A stretch of DNA of 64,000 nucleotides from Silurus meridionalis (lineage: Eukaryota > Chordata > Actinopteri > Siluriformes > Siluridae), in contig NC_060904.1 of assembly GCF_014805685.1 (NCBI RefSeq), forward strand, positions 12,899,811-12,963,810, given 5' to 3'. The notes under the pieces are model-generated. The model had not been told where the DNA came from. It searched no databases and saw only the letters and a program-made list of their open reading frames with translations. Shown piece after piece: positions 22,614-33,585 of this stretch. Each line of letters starts with the position of its first letter. Positions within the stretch are counted from its first letter, which is position 1. Made by a program: the position numbers and the translations under genes.

Positions 22614-23190
22614 CCCTTAACTGAACTGGTGGTGGATTTCCATAGGCACAAACAAACTTCATTATCACCAGTAAACATTCAGGGAAAGGATATTGTGAAA
22701 GTGGACTTTAACAAATACCTGGGTGTTCATCTGAACAGCAAACTGGATTGGACAGACAATACTGAGGTAATTTATAAGAAAGGACAGAGCAGACTCTTTC
22801 TGCTGAGGAGACTTAGGTCTTTTGGAGTGCAGCGAGAGATACTGAAGACATTTTTTGACTGTGGTGGCCTCAGCCATATTCTGTGGTGTGGTCTGCTGTT
22901 GCAGCAGCATCTCTACTGCAGACTGGAAGAGACTGGACAAGCTGATCAGGAAGGCCAGCTCAATCCTGGAGATTCCCCTGAACACTGTACAGGAGGTGGG
23001 AGAAAGGAGGATGGAAGCTAAACTATCATCAATGCTGGAGAACGACTCTCACCCCCTGTATAATACAGTTTCTTCATTGAGCAGCTCTTTCAGTGACAGA
23101 CTGTTATATCCTAAGTGTCTGAAGGAGCGATACAGACGGTCTTTCCTCCCTGCTGCTATTAGACTTTACAATCAAAGCGGCTCCCAGTGA
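22614..23190 (+). pseudogene. LINE ORF2 C-terminal part (frameshifted)
   Basis: The first frame (22614-22860) reads from ELVVDF through DFNKYLGVHL to RLFLLRRLRSFGVQREIL. A frameshift near 22860 leads to the second frame with VASAIFCGVVCCCSSIS, then RLDKLIRKASSIL, and ends with RYRRSFLPAAIRLYNQ and a stop at 23188. These are the thumb and C-terminal region downstream of the reverse transcriptase in L2/Rex1-like LINEs. The YXDD part is not included. The frameshift makes it non-coding. Confidence 0.85.
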
Positions 23191-23493
23191 ACCACTCACC
23201 AAAATATACACTGTTATTACTGTTTAACTGTGCAATAAAAACTATAACGAAGTTTTTTTTAAAAACACATATGCAATAACAATAATTTTAAACCGTGCAG
23301 TATTACCTATGTGGAATATGACTGTTAGAGTAACTACTTACTCATGGTGTCTTTTTTCCTTCTTTTTTGTATTTATACATTGTGTTGTGTATATACTTTA
23401 TACAGTATTATGTCTCTATTCTTTTATTTATTTGCAATTTTTTTTATTTTTGCTGCTGTAACAGAATTTTCCCCACTGTGGGACAAATAAAGG

Positions 23494-23562
23494 TATATCT
23501 TATCTTATCTTATCTTATCTTATCTTATCTTATCTTATCTTATCTTATCTTATCTTATCTTA
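23494..23562. repeat. (TTATC)n LINE tail
   Basis: About 13 TTATC units directly follow the LINE 3' end. Confidence 0.95.
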
Positions 23563-24905
23563 TTTTAAACTTTCACTTAAGTAAAAGTACAAAAGTATTT
23601 TCCTTCAAATGTATTTAAGTATCCAAGTACTATGATTTATTATGGCTATAATGTCTAATCATTTTTATCACACGACTCTTCACTTAATTAACTCAATTTA
23701 TGTAAAAAGGCTCATATGTTACTATAATAATTAGTTAAACATTCATTGATATCTAAAAATTATCATGAGCCCAAAACCTCCTTTTCAACAGCCACGGGTG
23801 CTGTTCGAGTCAGGAGATTCTTCCATCATTTATTCCTCTCTAATTGTTCTACCTGCTTTTTAACTCACATTCACACAAATTTGCATACGTTTCTGCTTCC
23901 TTTCACGTATAAATATCACCCTACATGCATTTATTGCACAATTAAATACACATCATTGTGCACAATTTATCAAACTCTCAGAACCAAGAACCAAACAACT
24001 TATTGGCTAATTGTAGCAATAAGATACATACAACATATATATATGTTTTTATATCCTTATAATATATATGTCTTTTAAATAGCCTTTTAAGCTGCACTGC
24101 AGATTCCCTCTTACTGAACTCTATTCAGTATAAACACAGAAAACCTTAGTTAAAGGTAACCAAATCAATAAGTGCTGTTTAACTACAATCCAACTAGAAT
24201 AATTAGCCTGTAATTGTTTTGCTGCTACACACATGATACATAACATAATATAAATTATAATGTTATGTAAGCTAAAATAAATATTGTTGAGCTATGCAGA
24301 AATGCATAGCAGGCAAAATAGCATTACCCAAGTGATATACAGTTTTAAGCCTATTTCATTAAATGCATTAGCCTATACTATCCTTATAACGAAATGAGTG
24401 ATAGAGCTGCATACACACCTCGTTGCTCGTTTCCCCCATTTTTCTTTCCTTTTTATTGGGCTCTCGAGGGTTTGGTCCTTATTTTGTCATCCATAATTCA
24501 AATTTGGATTCAGCTCTCTTTACTGGCGTGACGTCATCCAACCCCCGCCTCTCCTTTCTGAGTGTATGTGTCAAAAAACTTCTCCAGGCAGTGGGTGCAC
24601 ACAAAATAATTGTAGTTTTTTTACCGTGGACACCCCGTGCCATCCCCTGGCAAGATGTCGCCCTGCCCATGTCACCTCTGCCTAAATCTGCCACTGCCAC
24701 ATGGCAATCAAAACAAGATTAAAACTAGTTTAAAAGATTTCACAAAATGTAGTTGAGTAAAAACATATTTGACTTTGAAATGTAGTAAAAGTTAAATAAA
24801 GTCTTCCCAAAAGGAAATACTTGAGCAAAGTACAGATACAATAAAATTTCTTAAGTACAGTAACGGATTACATTTACTTTGTTACTGTTTACCACTTCTG
24901 GAATC

Positions 24906-25331
24906 TCCTCTTGATAATATTATTGTTAAAGTGGCAGAAAATGTTCAGAACAAAGAACGGCATCAGCACAGCGGTTCAACATAAGCATTTTACTTTTCTT
25001 TTGATTTATATGAACCCGTGTTTTGTCTGTGTGAGGTCAAATAATAAAGTGAGATTGTTTGCCCTCTTCTTGTTGAGCTATGGCCCATTTGGCTCCTTAG
25101 AGAAGAAGCAGAAATGCACTTAGACCTCTTCTTTTATTGCACGCTCTCAGTTTATCCAGCTCGGTACTTCCTCCCACTACTTCATTTCTCTTTCTTGTTT
25201 TTTACAAACTTGTCTTGTTTACATATAGTTTATTTCTCAAACCGTCTTCCCCAAAGTCAGAATCATTTCTCTCAGTAGACAGTCTATAAAAGTCTATATG
25301 GGAGAATAGTGATTTATGGTCAGTTGAGTAA

Positions 25332-25333
<2 letters not shown>
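24906..25333. other. no recognised feature
   Basis: Unique sequence without coding or repeat signature. Confidence 0.45.
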
Positions 25334-25334
<1 letters not shown>

Positions 25335-25397
<63 letters not shown>

Positions 25398-25413
25398 TCG
25401 CGCGCGCGCATGT
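25335..25413. repeat. (TG)n followed by (CG)n, alternating purine-pyrimidine tract
   Basis: About 30 TG units lead into gctcgcgcgcgcgcatgtgt. Except for one CTC step, purine and pyrimidine alternate for almost 80 bp, a strong candidate for Z-DNA. Confidence 0.9.
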
Positions 25414-25726
25414 GTATGCATGCTCACTTGGCCCTGGTCTGATTTAAGCCCCTATCCAGTGACCTTCACTGCTCACAATCACTTCTCTAAAAATCAATTG
25501 TGCTACAGTCTGCACTGATACACAGCAAGGCACTGCTGCACTGCTCTTTACTGGTGTGCAAAAATTATAGTTCATCCTCATCTTTAACTTTGGTAAAAGG
25601 TCTTTTAGAAAGCAATTTTGCACCACTAACTAAAAAAAAAAAAGAAAAAGGCATTTAGTCTATTTTTTTAGTTGATCTTCTATGACACCTAGATGTTTAT
25701 TTCCTAGCTTTTTTTGTTTCACACAT

Positions 25727-25729
<3 letters not shown>

Positions 25730-25803
<74 letters not shown>
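25730..25803. repeat. (TA)n microsatellite
   Basis: About 36 TA units. Confidence 0.95.
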
Positions 25804-25806
<3 letters not shown>

Positions 25807-25901
25807 TTCTTATTTTATTTTATTTTAATTTTTTTGCATAGGCAGTATACTGCATACAGCACAATTTGCCAACTTCTGACCGACTTTTTTTGATAGCCGT
25901 A

Positions 25902-25927
25902 TACACACACACACACACACACACACT
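25902..25927. repeat. (AC)n microsatellite
   Basis: About 13 AC units. Confidence 0.9.
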
Positions 25928-26374
25928 ACACACGGTCACACAACGAACACTGCCTAATGAGAAGCGAAGGCAGAAAGGGTATACAAGTGCAGATCATTTT
26001 AATTATCGTCGGCAAGCGTGTAACAACACAAGACAAAGAAACCGAAAATGAAGAATCAAGAAAAACATAACCTTGGCATGATGATGATGAGGAGTGAGGA
26101 CAATCATAACAATGACTCTGAAAGCCAGCAAATAAAAGACAGAGAATATGAGTAAAATATACACAAGTGCTAATGATCGTGAATGATAAACAAATCACAT
26201 ACATATATATATAGTACATAGTACGGGGGTGGGGGGGGCTGAAGGAAAATATTTATGTGTATATAATCCTGTTCCACTGAATAATGTTCAGTGTGAGTGC
26301 ACGATTTTGATTGGCTGGAAGGCATGTGTTCAACGGTTTGTAGTTATTGCTGTTCCAAACTAATGCATTGCCTA
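25928..26374. other. no recognised gene; one G-run
   Basis: Unique sequence. A G-rich run (gggggtggggggggc) lies at about 26224-26238. Confidence 0.45.
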
Positions 26375-26560
26375 ATAATCAGAATCAGAATCAGAAATAG
26401 CTTTATCACCAAGTATGCTTACACACAAGGAATTTCACTTGGCATCAGGAGCTCCCAGTGCAAGAGAAAGTACAGACATTATTTAACAGATTAATAAACA
26501 AGACAATTAAATAATGCAATATATACAGAGTCAAAATATTTTTAAATGTTACAAGTGCTA
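26375..26560 (-). mobile_element. 3' end of an L2-like retroposon
   Basis: Read on the minus strand, the text gaaattccttgtgtgtaagc, then atacttggtgataaagct, ends in repeated GATTCT units (26376-26393). This is the 3' untranslated end and tail of an L2-like LINE. No coding part is left. Confidence 0.6.
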
Positions 26561-27880
26561 CAAGTGTGCAGTTTACAAATAGACCATTGGATTTTATGTA
26601 TAAATGTGTCAGTTATGATGGACAATGTTTAGTTATGATTAATTTAATTGTTCAGGCTAAACAGTTGTAACCATAGTAACATAAAGTCAGTGAGGTAGAT
26701 ATAATAAACCTTTCCTAATTACCTTACTTTGATAAATGGATGACTTTTAAATGTACTTTTGTGGTGTCTATCTCATTTTTGATAAATGAGACGAGGGACA
26801 GGATAATATTGATAAACTTAACATTAACACGTTAAAATAACTTTCCACAAAAAAAAAAAATTCCACAAGAAGCTAACACCAACCGCTTCACTACTTCACT
26901 ACTACGTTTAAAAAATAAACAAAGAAACAAATCAATCAATAAAAAAACTAATAGGGGAAAAAGCTATGGTGGTTTCTTACATAGCACACAGCACATTTAT
27001 GCATAATTTATTATTTAATTACAATAAGTGCGCTTTCTTTTATTTTTCTATTATAATGTTTCTATAGTAAAAATGTACATAAAATTGTCAAGCAAAATAA
27101 AACTAAATAAATAAAACTGATAAATTATAAATGGAAACACTGTTCATTTATTGTTAAATTATTTGGCCATGTGGTTGGTATATTTAAATGTAATATTTTC
27201 ACATGAATTAATGATTTCTATATGCAAATTTTTCCCATGGACCGCATGCGGTTTTATTTCCACATGATAAATTTTTCCATTTTCCCTTCATTTTTCATAT
27301 TGCTAGGGGACTGTTAGGTCAACCCAGGAGCCAACAACAAACTCAAAGCTTCCTAGAATGTTGCTAGCTGATTGCCTGACCTCTGCCTGTTTAGCATTCA
27401 TGTCTTTGAATACAATTTGGATTTGCTTTTGCCAGTGCCTTTTTATAAAACTGCTATTGTGTCTGCTTTAGCCTTCGTGACAAGGGCATGCGGTTTTAAT
27501 TGAAGTTGTCACACGGGAACGCAAGGTATTCAAAAGTGGTCATGTTATTTAATCGGCACATAATCAGAGCACAAAAAATGATGTGATGCACGTAACCACC
27601 AAACGATGCAAAATATCCTGGATATGATCAGTATATAAGGACAACATTCAAATGTGGATGTTTTATGTAAGTGGTCGTAAGAATTGCTGAAAATTGCATT
27701 GAATTTAAACATTTTCATGAATATCCAGACGTGAACCCATTCTGACTGCTGTTTTCTGTGGCCCTGAATTCATCAAGAACACCAACACATTTATTTGCTA
27801 ATATGCACAGGGATTGTGTCAACTTCCTCTTGCCTCATGTGTTCATGAAGACTGGTGACAGAATTATGTCAGATCCCCCA
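26561..27880. other. AT-rich sequence, nothing recognised
   Basis: Long AT-rich unique stretch without open frames of interest. Confidence 0.45.
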
Positions 27881-27908
27881 ACACACACACACACACACAC
27901 ACACACAC
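27881..27908. repeat. (CA)n microsatellite
   Basis: About 14 CA units. Confidence 0.9.
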
Positions 27909-28251
27909 CTTCCTGTCTCATGTGTGACAGATTGAGAGCAGTGTCTGAGCATGCGAATATTATATCTGTCCAAGAATGTCACAAAGCAGCAAATGTTTTC
28001 TGATAGTGTTCTCACATCCACAATGTTTCTAGTGTGAAAGGTGGGAAGATACACATAAAATCCCACATAAACAACAAACAATACATGATCACAGAAACAC
28101 TTACATGTCTCAGAAAGCTAGGGTGTTAAAATATAATCAAATATTAAGTGAGTTATACACTATATAGAAAAAAATATTGGGACACCCTACTTTTCCAGCC
28201 ATATGTGATTCTTTTCCAAACTGTTAAAACAAAGTTGGAGGCACACAATTG

Positions 28252-28349
<98 letters not shown>

Positions 28350-28380
28350 CATACATACATACATACATACATACATACAT
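28252..28380. repeat. (GATA)n(CATA)n microsatellite, LINE tail
   Basis: About 24 GATA units and 8 CATA units. Confidence 0.95.
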
Positions 28381-28431
28381 AATGTACATACATTGTCCAT
28401 TTATCATAATACAATAATAAATATATAAATA

Positions 28432-28512
28432 TACAGGATATAAAGAAGTATATAACGTATATACAGTGTTCCTACTTTATATATGTTTTTATATACTTCT
28501 TAATATCCTGTA
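28432..28512. repeat. 23-bp-arm inverted repeat in the LINE 3' part
   Basis: tacaggatataaagaagtat at 28432 and its near-complement ending at 28512 can pair, with one mismatch in the arm. Confidence 0.65.
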
Positions 28513-29301
28513 AAGGTGTGGTGTGTACAATATGTGGTGTGTACAGTATAGTATTTTGTGTACAAATTTCTGTTAGACCAACAGGCTTGAAGTGAATTAA
28601 AATTACAGTGCAGTGCAAGCATTATAAAAGTGACCATTGTAAGCAGTATAATAACTGAAGAGTGAATGGCATTACAGTGGCAGTGTGTATGGTTTTAAAG
28701 TTGAAATATTAAATATTAAAGTGAAAAATATTAAGCCTAAGCTTGGCTCAGTGCACTGCTGTACAGTGTGATCGCTGTTGGAACCATCAATCTTCTGTAG
28801 CTCTTCTTTCTACAGCCAAGCTGAATGAGTCTTCTGCTAAGGAGCGGTGCTGTTTTTTGTCCAGAATGGCTGTATAGGGTGTCTTTGGATGTGGTAGCAT
28901 TACATTTTCTCTTCAATTAAACTAATAGACCGAACCCTGTTCCAGCATGAATGCTACCGTGCACAAATCCACCTCCATGAAGATATGCTATTGATGGGTC
29001 TGTATGGAAGATCATCCTTGTGGCTGAATTATCACAAATCTTAACAAGCACACTGAAAAAAATACTAGTGAAACATATTCCCAAAAGAGTGAAGGTTATT
29101 AAAAAAGCTAATAAAACTAAATGGGAATTGGGATGTTTCAAAAGCACATATGACTTACAGTCAGATGTCCACAAATGTCTACCAATATAGTGTCTTTAAT
29201 ACTGTATATAAATGCAATAGACTGTTGGAAAAGAAAATCATGCATAGAAGATAATTTTTCTTTTAAATGCATTGCATTGGCAAGCATTCTATTCTTTAGC
29301 C

Positions 29302-29305
<4 letters not shown>

Positions 29306-29394
<89 letters not shown>

Positions 29395-29412
29395 CAATTT
29401 TTATATTTCTAT

Positions 29413-29475
<63 letters not shown>

Positions 29476-29478
29476 TTT
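29306..29478. repeat. (TA)n then (TTTA)n microsatellites
   Basis: About 42 TA units (29306-29390) and about 17 TTTA units (29410-29478), separated by about 20 bp. Confidence 0.95.
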
Positions 29479-29499
29479 TTCTTTAGAAAATAATGTCTG

Positions 29500-29580
29500 A
29501 AATATATCAGTCATGGGTCGCCACAGCGGATCATCCGTCTCCATACCACCCTGTCCTCTACATCTGCCTCTTGATAATAT
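29500..29580 (-). mobile_element. RTE-like LINE 3' end fragment
   Basis: The segment tgggtcgccacagcggatca, then ccaccctgtcctctacatct, matches the region just downstream of RTE-like ORF2 also seen at 46185. The TTTA tract at its left is a possible tail. Confidence 0.5.
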
Positions 29581-29834
29581 GATGAGAGTAACAATGACTA
29601 ATTATGGAAATTAGACTATTGTAGAAATTGAAATTGTAGACTGTTGTGAAAATAGGAAAAAAATACCAACAAGCCTGGAATAACCACAGATTGGACAGCT
29701 TCATCCCTAACGCTAATGGTAAACATTGGAAAAAAATGTACATGTCCCTCGGGCGGAGTAGTGCATGAGTACCCCCTGTTGAAAGTAATGAGCACCTTAA
29801 TGCTCCTCTGCATCCATCTTCTTGAAAAGAGAAC
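29581..29834. other. no recognised feature
   Basis: Sequence between the RTE 3' end and the LINE start. Stops close the LINE frame just upstream of 29836. Confidence 0.4.
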
Positions 29835-29839
29835 AAAAA

Positions 29840-31084
29840 CCCGTACCGGCGTCCGCGAGGGAAACGAGCCGGCGTCAGGAACAGGCTAAGGGCACGCGCA
29901 CACCGCGCTCCCTTACCTAGTATCCTGTTAGCCAACGTCCAGTCACTGGAGAACAAGTTCGATGACCTCAGGGCAAGAGTCAAGTTCCAGAGAGACATTC
30001 GGGACTGCGACCTTCTCTGCTTCACCGAGACATGGCTGAACCCAGCGGTACCGGACCACGCCATCCAGCCGGCCGAGTTTTTCTGGGTTTACCGCATGGA
30101 CAGAACACTGGAGTCGGGGAACTCAAGAGGAGGTGGAGTGTGTCTGATGGTGAACAAACACTGGTGCGACAGCGCGAGCATTGTTCCTCTTTCACGCTCC
30201 TGCACACCAAACCTGGAACTACTGACCATCAAATGTCGGCCCTTCTATCTACCTCGGGAATTCAGCCCGTTTATATTCCACCTCAAGCGGACACGGACAC
30301 TGCAGTATGGGACTTACATGAGTCACTAACGCAACACCAAACACAGCATCGGGACGCTGCGCTCATTGTGGTCGGAGATTTCAACAGTGCCAACCTCAAG
30401 CGCGCATTCCCGAACTTTTATCAGCACATCACCTTCCCCACCAGGGGCGAAAGAACACTGGACCACTGCTACACAACATTTAAGAACAGCTACAAGGCAC
30501 AATCATGTCCACCGTTTGGGAAATCGGACCATGCTGCCATCTTCCTCATGCCTGTTTACAAACAAAGGCTGAAACAGGAAGCTCCGGTTCAGAGGGAGGT
30601 TGCGCGCTGGACTGACCAATCGGTGGCCGCTCTGCAGGACGCTTTGGATGACGCAGACTGGGACATGTTTCGGCGCAGCTCTGATGACGTCAACATGTTT
30701 ATGGAAGCGGTTGTGGGATTCATCGGGAAACTAACGGATGATACGGTGCAAAAAAACACTATCAGAACGTTTCCCAACCAGAAGCCGTGGGTGGATAAAA
30801 CCATCCGCGACGCTCTAAGATCCCGCTCCGCTGCCTACAACATGGGGCTCGCCACCGGGGACATGGATGAATACAAGGCTGCGTCTTACAGTGTTCGCAG
30901 AGCGGTGAAGGATGCAAAGCGGTGCTACGGGAGGAAACTAGAGTCACAGTTCCAACAAGGTGGCTCCAGGAGCCTGTGGCAGGGACTAAGGACAATAACG
31001 GACTATAAAACACCATCTTCCAGAATGGTGAATGCGGACGCTTCTCTGGCAGATGAGCTAAACACCTTTTACGCTCGTTTCTAG
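29840..31084 (+). pseudogene. LINE ORF2 N-terminal part, AP endonuclease
   Basis: The reading starts upstream of SILLANVQSLENKFDDLRAR (about 29919) and continues through CFTETWL (about 30020), where the Glu binds metal in the AP endonuclease fold. Near 30265 the frame changes between PREFS and VYIPPQAD. Compared with the usual spacing of related elements this looks like a deletion of a dozen or so bases. The second frame holds IVVGDFNSANL (about 30367) and SDHAAIFL (about 30523), with the catalytic Asp, Asn and His. It then runs through a linker to the TAG at 31082-31084. The endonuclease normally nicks the target DNA for priming. The frameshift removes full-length protein. Confidence 0.9.
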
Positions 31085-32539
31085 GCTGCAGCTAACCACG
31101 CTAGCGGGGCTAGTGGCACAACCAGCATGCACGCTGAGAGAGCCAGAGAGGTAAACACATTCACCATCTCGGAGCATGACGTGAGGAGGGCATTCAAGAG
31201 AGTGAATACCAGGAAGGCAGCAGGACCAGATGGAATCACAGGTCGGGTTCTGAAAGCCTGCGCTGACCAGCTAGCACCGGTGTTCACTGAGATATTCAAC
31301 CTCTCTCTGGAACAGTCTGTTGTCCCCTCATGCTTCAAACAGTCCACCATTGTCCCTGTCCCGAAGAAACCCCAGCCCGCCTGCCTCAATGACTACCGCC
31401 CTGTAGCTCTGACCTCAGTAGTGATGAAGTGCTTTGAGAGACTGGTCAGAGACTTCATCACTGCCTCACTACCGGACACACTGGACCCACTACAGTTTGC
31501 GTACCGTCAGAACCGTTCGACTGAGGACGCAATTGCACATCTTCTCCACACTACAATCAGCCACCTGGACCAAAGAAACGGGAATTACACAAAGATGTTG
31601 TTCGTGGACTACAGTTCAGCGTTTAACACCATAATTCCCTCCACACTCACCTCTAGGTTGGAGGTCCTGGGCCTGCCGCTGTGTCAATGGATCTCAAACT
31701 TCCTGACGGACAGACCACAAGCTGTACGGGTGGGAAAACACACCTCATCCACCCTCACCCTCAGCACTGGAGCTCCCCAGGGTTGTGTTCTGAGCCCCCT
31801 GCTGTACTCACTGTACACATATGACTGTGTGGCCACTTCCAACTCCACAATCATCATCAAGTTTGCTGACGACACCGTTGTGGTGGGCCTGATCTCCAAC
31901 AACAACGAGATGGCCTACCTACAGGAGGTTAAAAACCTGGAGAGATGGTGCCAGGAGAACAACCTTCTCCTGAACGTCAGCAAGACTAAGGAGTTGATCG
32001 TGGACTTCAGCACGAAGCAGGAGCGGTCATACCAACCGCTAAACATCTGCGGGACTCCAGTGGAAAGAGTGGACAGTTTCCGGTACCTGGGTGTTCACAT
32101 CACACAGGACCTGTCTTGGTCCTGTCACATCAACACCCTGGTGAAGAAGGCCCGGCAGCGTCTGTACCATCTGAGACGCTTAAGGGACTTTAAACTACCC
32201 TCTCACACTTGCACCATTGAGAGTGTTCTGACGGGTAGCATCACTTCCTGGTTTGGGAACAGCACCATGCAGGACAGACGAGCCATCCAGAGGGTGGTGC
32301 GTTCAGCTGAACGTACCATCCACACCGAGCTCCCTGACCTGCAGGACATCTACGGCACGCGGTGCAGGACCAGAGCCAGGAAAATTGTGAAGGACCTCAG
32401 CCATCCCAACAATGGACTCTTTTCTCTGTTGCGTTCGGGGAAACGCTTCCGCTCCCTGAAGGCGAACACAGAGAGAATGAGGAGGAGCTTCTTCCCGCAG
32501 GCCATTCGGAGTTTAAACCAGGAAACACCCAGGATCTAA
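31085..32539 (+). pseudogene. LINE ORF2 C-terminal part, reverse transcriptase
   Basis: The frame continues from the preceding part without a shift; only the TAG at 31082 separates them. An internal Met at 31127 opens a 470-codon frame. Motifs in order: [14 protein letters not shown] (about 31210), [20 protein letters not shown] (31385), [11 protein letters not shown] (31601), [12 protein letters not shown] (31769), and FADD (31862-31873), the catalytic pair of aspartates. Then follow [14 protein letters not shown] (32080) and the C-terminal [13 protein letters not shown], before a stop at 32537. This half looks intact. It would need read-through of the TAG to be joined to the endonuclease. 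The protein makes cDNA of its own RNA at the nicked target. Confidence 0.92.
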
Positions 32540-32635
32540 AAACTGGCCCACTCTCTCCATCATCACCCTTTTTTCCCCTGCACAATCACACTTTTCGTGC
32601 TACGGCACATTATACAATTATTCAATGTCATTTGA

Positions 32636-33003
32636 CAGCGTTTTGGTCTTGCCCATGGTGGTGGAGAGGTTTGAATGGAAGAGGGTGATTATCTGACAGA
32701 TGTCTTTTATACACATCATGAGTTGATATTAGAAGTACTTTCTTAAAAAGACAGGACTAATTTGGTTCTGTAGGAACCAGAATTCTTGCTGGTTGGTAGG
32801 GGATCAAATACTTATTTTACTTATTCAAATATAAATTAATTTATAGCCTTTTTTTAAAGTTTTTTTAATGGATCCTTTTAATATTCTGTCTCTCTCTGTT
32901 AAAATAAACATAGCATAATATATCTAAATTGTTCATTTTTTTGTAATGGGTTAACCCACAAAATCAGCAGGGGGATTAAATAATTATTTCCCCCACTGTA
33001 TAG
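32636..33003 (+). mobile_element. Tc1-like 3' end (TTATTTCCCCCACTGTA type)
   Basis: The text gtcttgcccatggtggtgga, then acagatgtcttttatacaca, ggggatcaaatacttatttt and the terminal ttatttcccccactgtat at about 32985 belong to a third Tc1-like subfamily. Only the 3' part is present and the left part is not seen upstream of the LINE. The join to the LINE may be an insertion point or a later deletion. Confidence 0.75.
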
Positions 33004-33475
33004 ACTGAAAAATGTACACCTGTTGTGAACTTCAAAATCTCCCAATAGTTTTTTTTTTTTTTCATGCCTAAGAGCTTAAAGTAGAATTGCTGAAAAAATA
33101 AACTATAATGACCTGTACACTCTGAAATGGATGCAGTGACGATCAAGTCTTTTGTCTATATCCAAATAATGATAAGGCACCAGAAATTAATATTGTTTTG
33201 CTCCCACTTTATTCCATATTGAATATATGAAGACACTTTGTGAACTCACTCTGTTTTATTTGTATTTTTTTCTCTTTTTCTTTTCTCTCTTCTGTACTTG
33301 TTCATCTCTCACCTCCTCACTGTACAATCTGTCACGCTTTGTCCTTTGCTCCTTTGTCCTCATTCTGCCTCCTGTCTTTAGTTCTAAAGTAGAACTAAAG
33401 GATCTGCTACATTTTTGTCCTTCAGCTGGTCAGGAGTAATTGTTGGCACATACACACATACTTCTACACCTACAC
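33004..33475. other. no recognised feature
   Basis: Unique sequence with a pyrimidine-rich part at 33250-33390. Confidence 0.4.
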
Positions 33476-33498
33476 ACAAACACACACACAAACACACA

Positions 33499-33540
<42 letters not shown>

Positions 33541-33585
33541 CACAAACACAAGCACACAAACACACAAACACACAAACACACACAT
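33476..33585. repeat. compound (CA)n / CAAACA microsatellite
   Basis: About 110 bp of CA repeats with regular AAAC interruptions. The threonine-histidine open frames come from this. Confidence 0.95.

Larger units (their letters stand above)
22612..23565 (+). mobile_element. 5'-truncated L2/Rex1-like LINE with (TTATC)n tail
   Basis: The insert starts abruptly inside the coding region and ends with ttccccactgtgggacaaat, then aaaggtata and a TTATC tail. It lies inside family-A element sequence that resumes at once after the tail. The words cttaact before and ttaaact after the insert suggest a short target-site duplication. Truncation at the 5' end is normal for target-primed reverse transcription. 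Confidence 0.85.
22555..24905. mobile_element. TIR-type non-autonomous element (family A), split by a LINE
   Basis: The left piece (22555-22617, with cttgagtaaaagcagagata) and the right piece (23566-24905) align, inverted, with one continuous element at 47774-48433. The right terminus ends with gttactgtttaccacttctg, matching inverted the start at 47774. The right piece is longer than the 47.8-kb copy and includes 23.8-24.7 kb of extra text. No transposase is visible, so movement would depend on a partner in trans. Similar ends are known in many fish genomes; I do not assign a superfamily. Confidence 0.7.
28252..28876 (-). mobile_element. 5'-truncated L2-like LINE with (TATC)n tail
   Basis: On the minus strand the segment 28876-28735 encodes a LINE C-terminus: LYSHSGQKTAPLLSRRLIQL, then CRKKSYRRLMVPTAITLYSS and a stop. 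An AT-rich 3' untranslated part and a long TATG/TATC tail (28380-28252) follow. The YRR and ALYN-like pattern parallels RYRRSFLPAAIRLYN of the 22.6-kb LINE. It inserted into the Tc1-like relic; the word tgtatag near the right junction overlaps the left flank attgta. Confidence 0.75.
28145..29195 (+). mobile_element. Tc1-like relic interrupted by a LINE
   Basis: The left part (28145-28252) has the end atacactatatagaaaaaaa, then tattgggacaccctac and ggcacacaattgta. The right part (28877-29195) resumes with gtgtctttggatgtggtagc, then ccctgttccagcatgaatgc, and closes with gatgtccacaaatgtctacc and aatatagtgt. The two parts are consecutive in the subfamily text, as the inverted copy at 14790-14992 shows. 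The gap holds a minus-strand LINE. Little coding capacity remains. Confidence 0.75.
29835..32635 (+). mobile_element. L2/Rex1-like LINE, near full-length ORF2
   Basis: A long, G+C-rich insertion carries an AP-type endonuclease followed by a reverse transcriptase, as in L2, CR1 and Rex1-like elements. The 5' part and any ORF1 are missing, and no microsatellite tail is present at the 3' end. At about 32636 it joins the 3' part of a Tc1-like element. It is by far the youngest-looking transposon here, with only two obvious lesions in about 2.7 kb of coding sequence. Confidence 0.9.

Noticed and set aside
29558..30064. 168-residue minus-strand frame
   Set aside because: It is the antisense of the LINE endonuclease region and its flank; the plus strand carries the recognised motifs.
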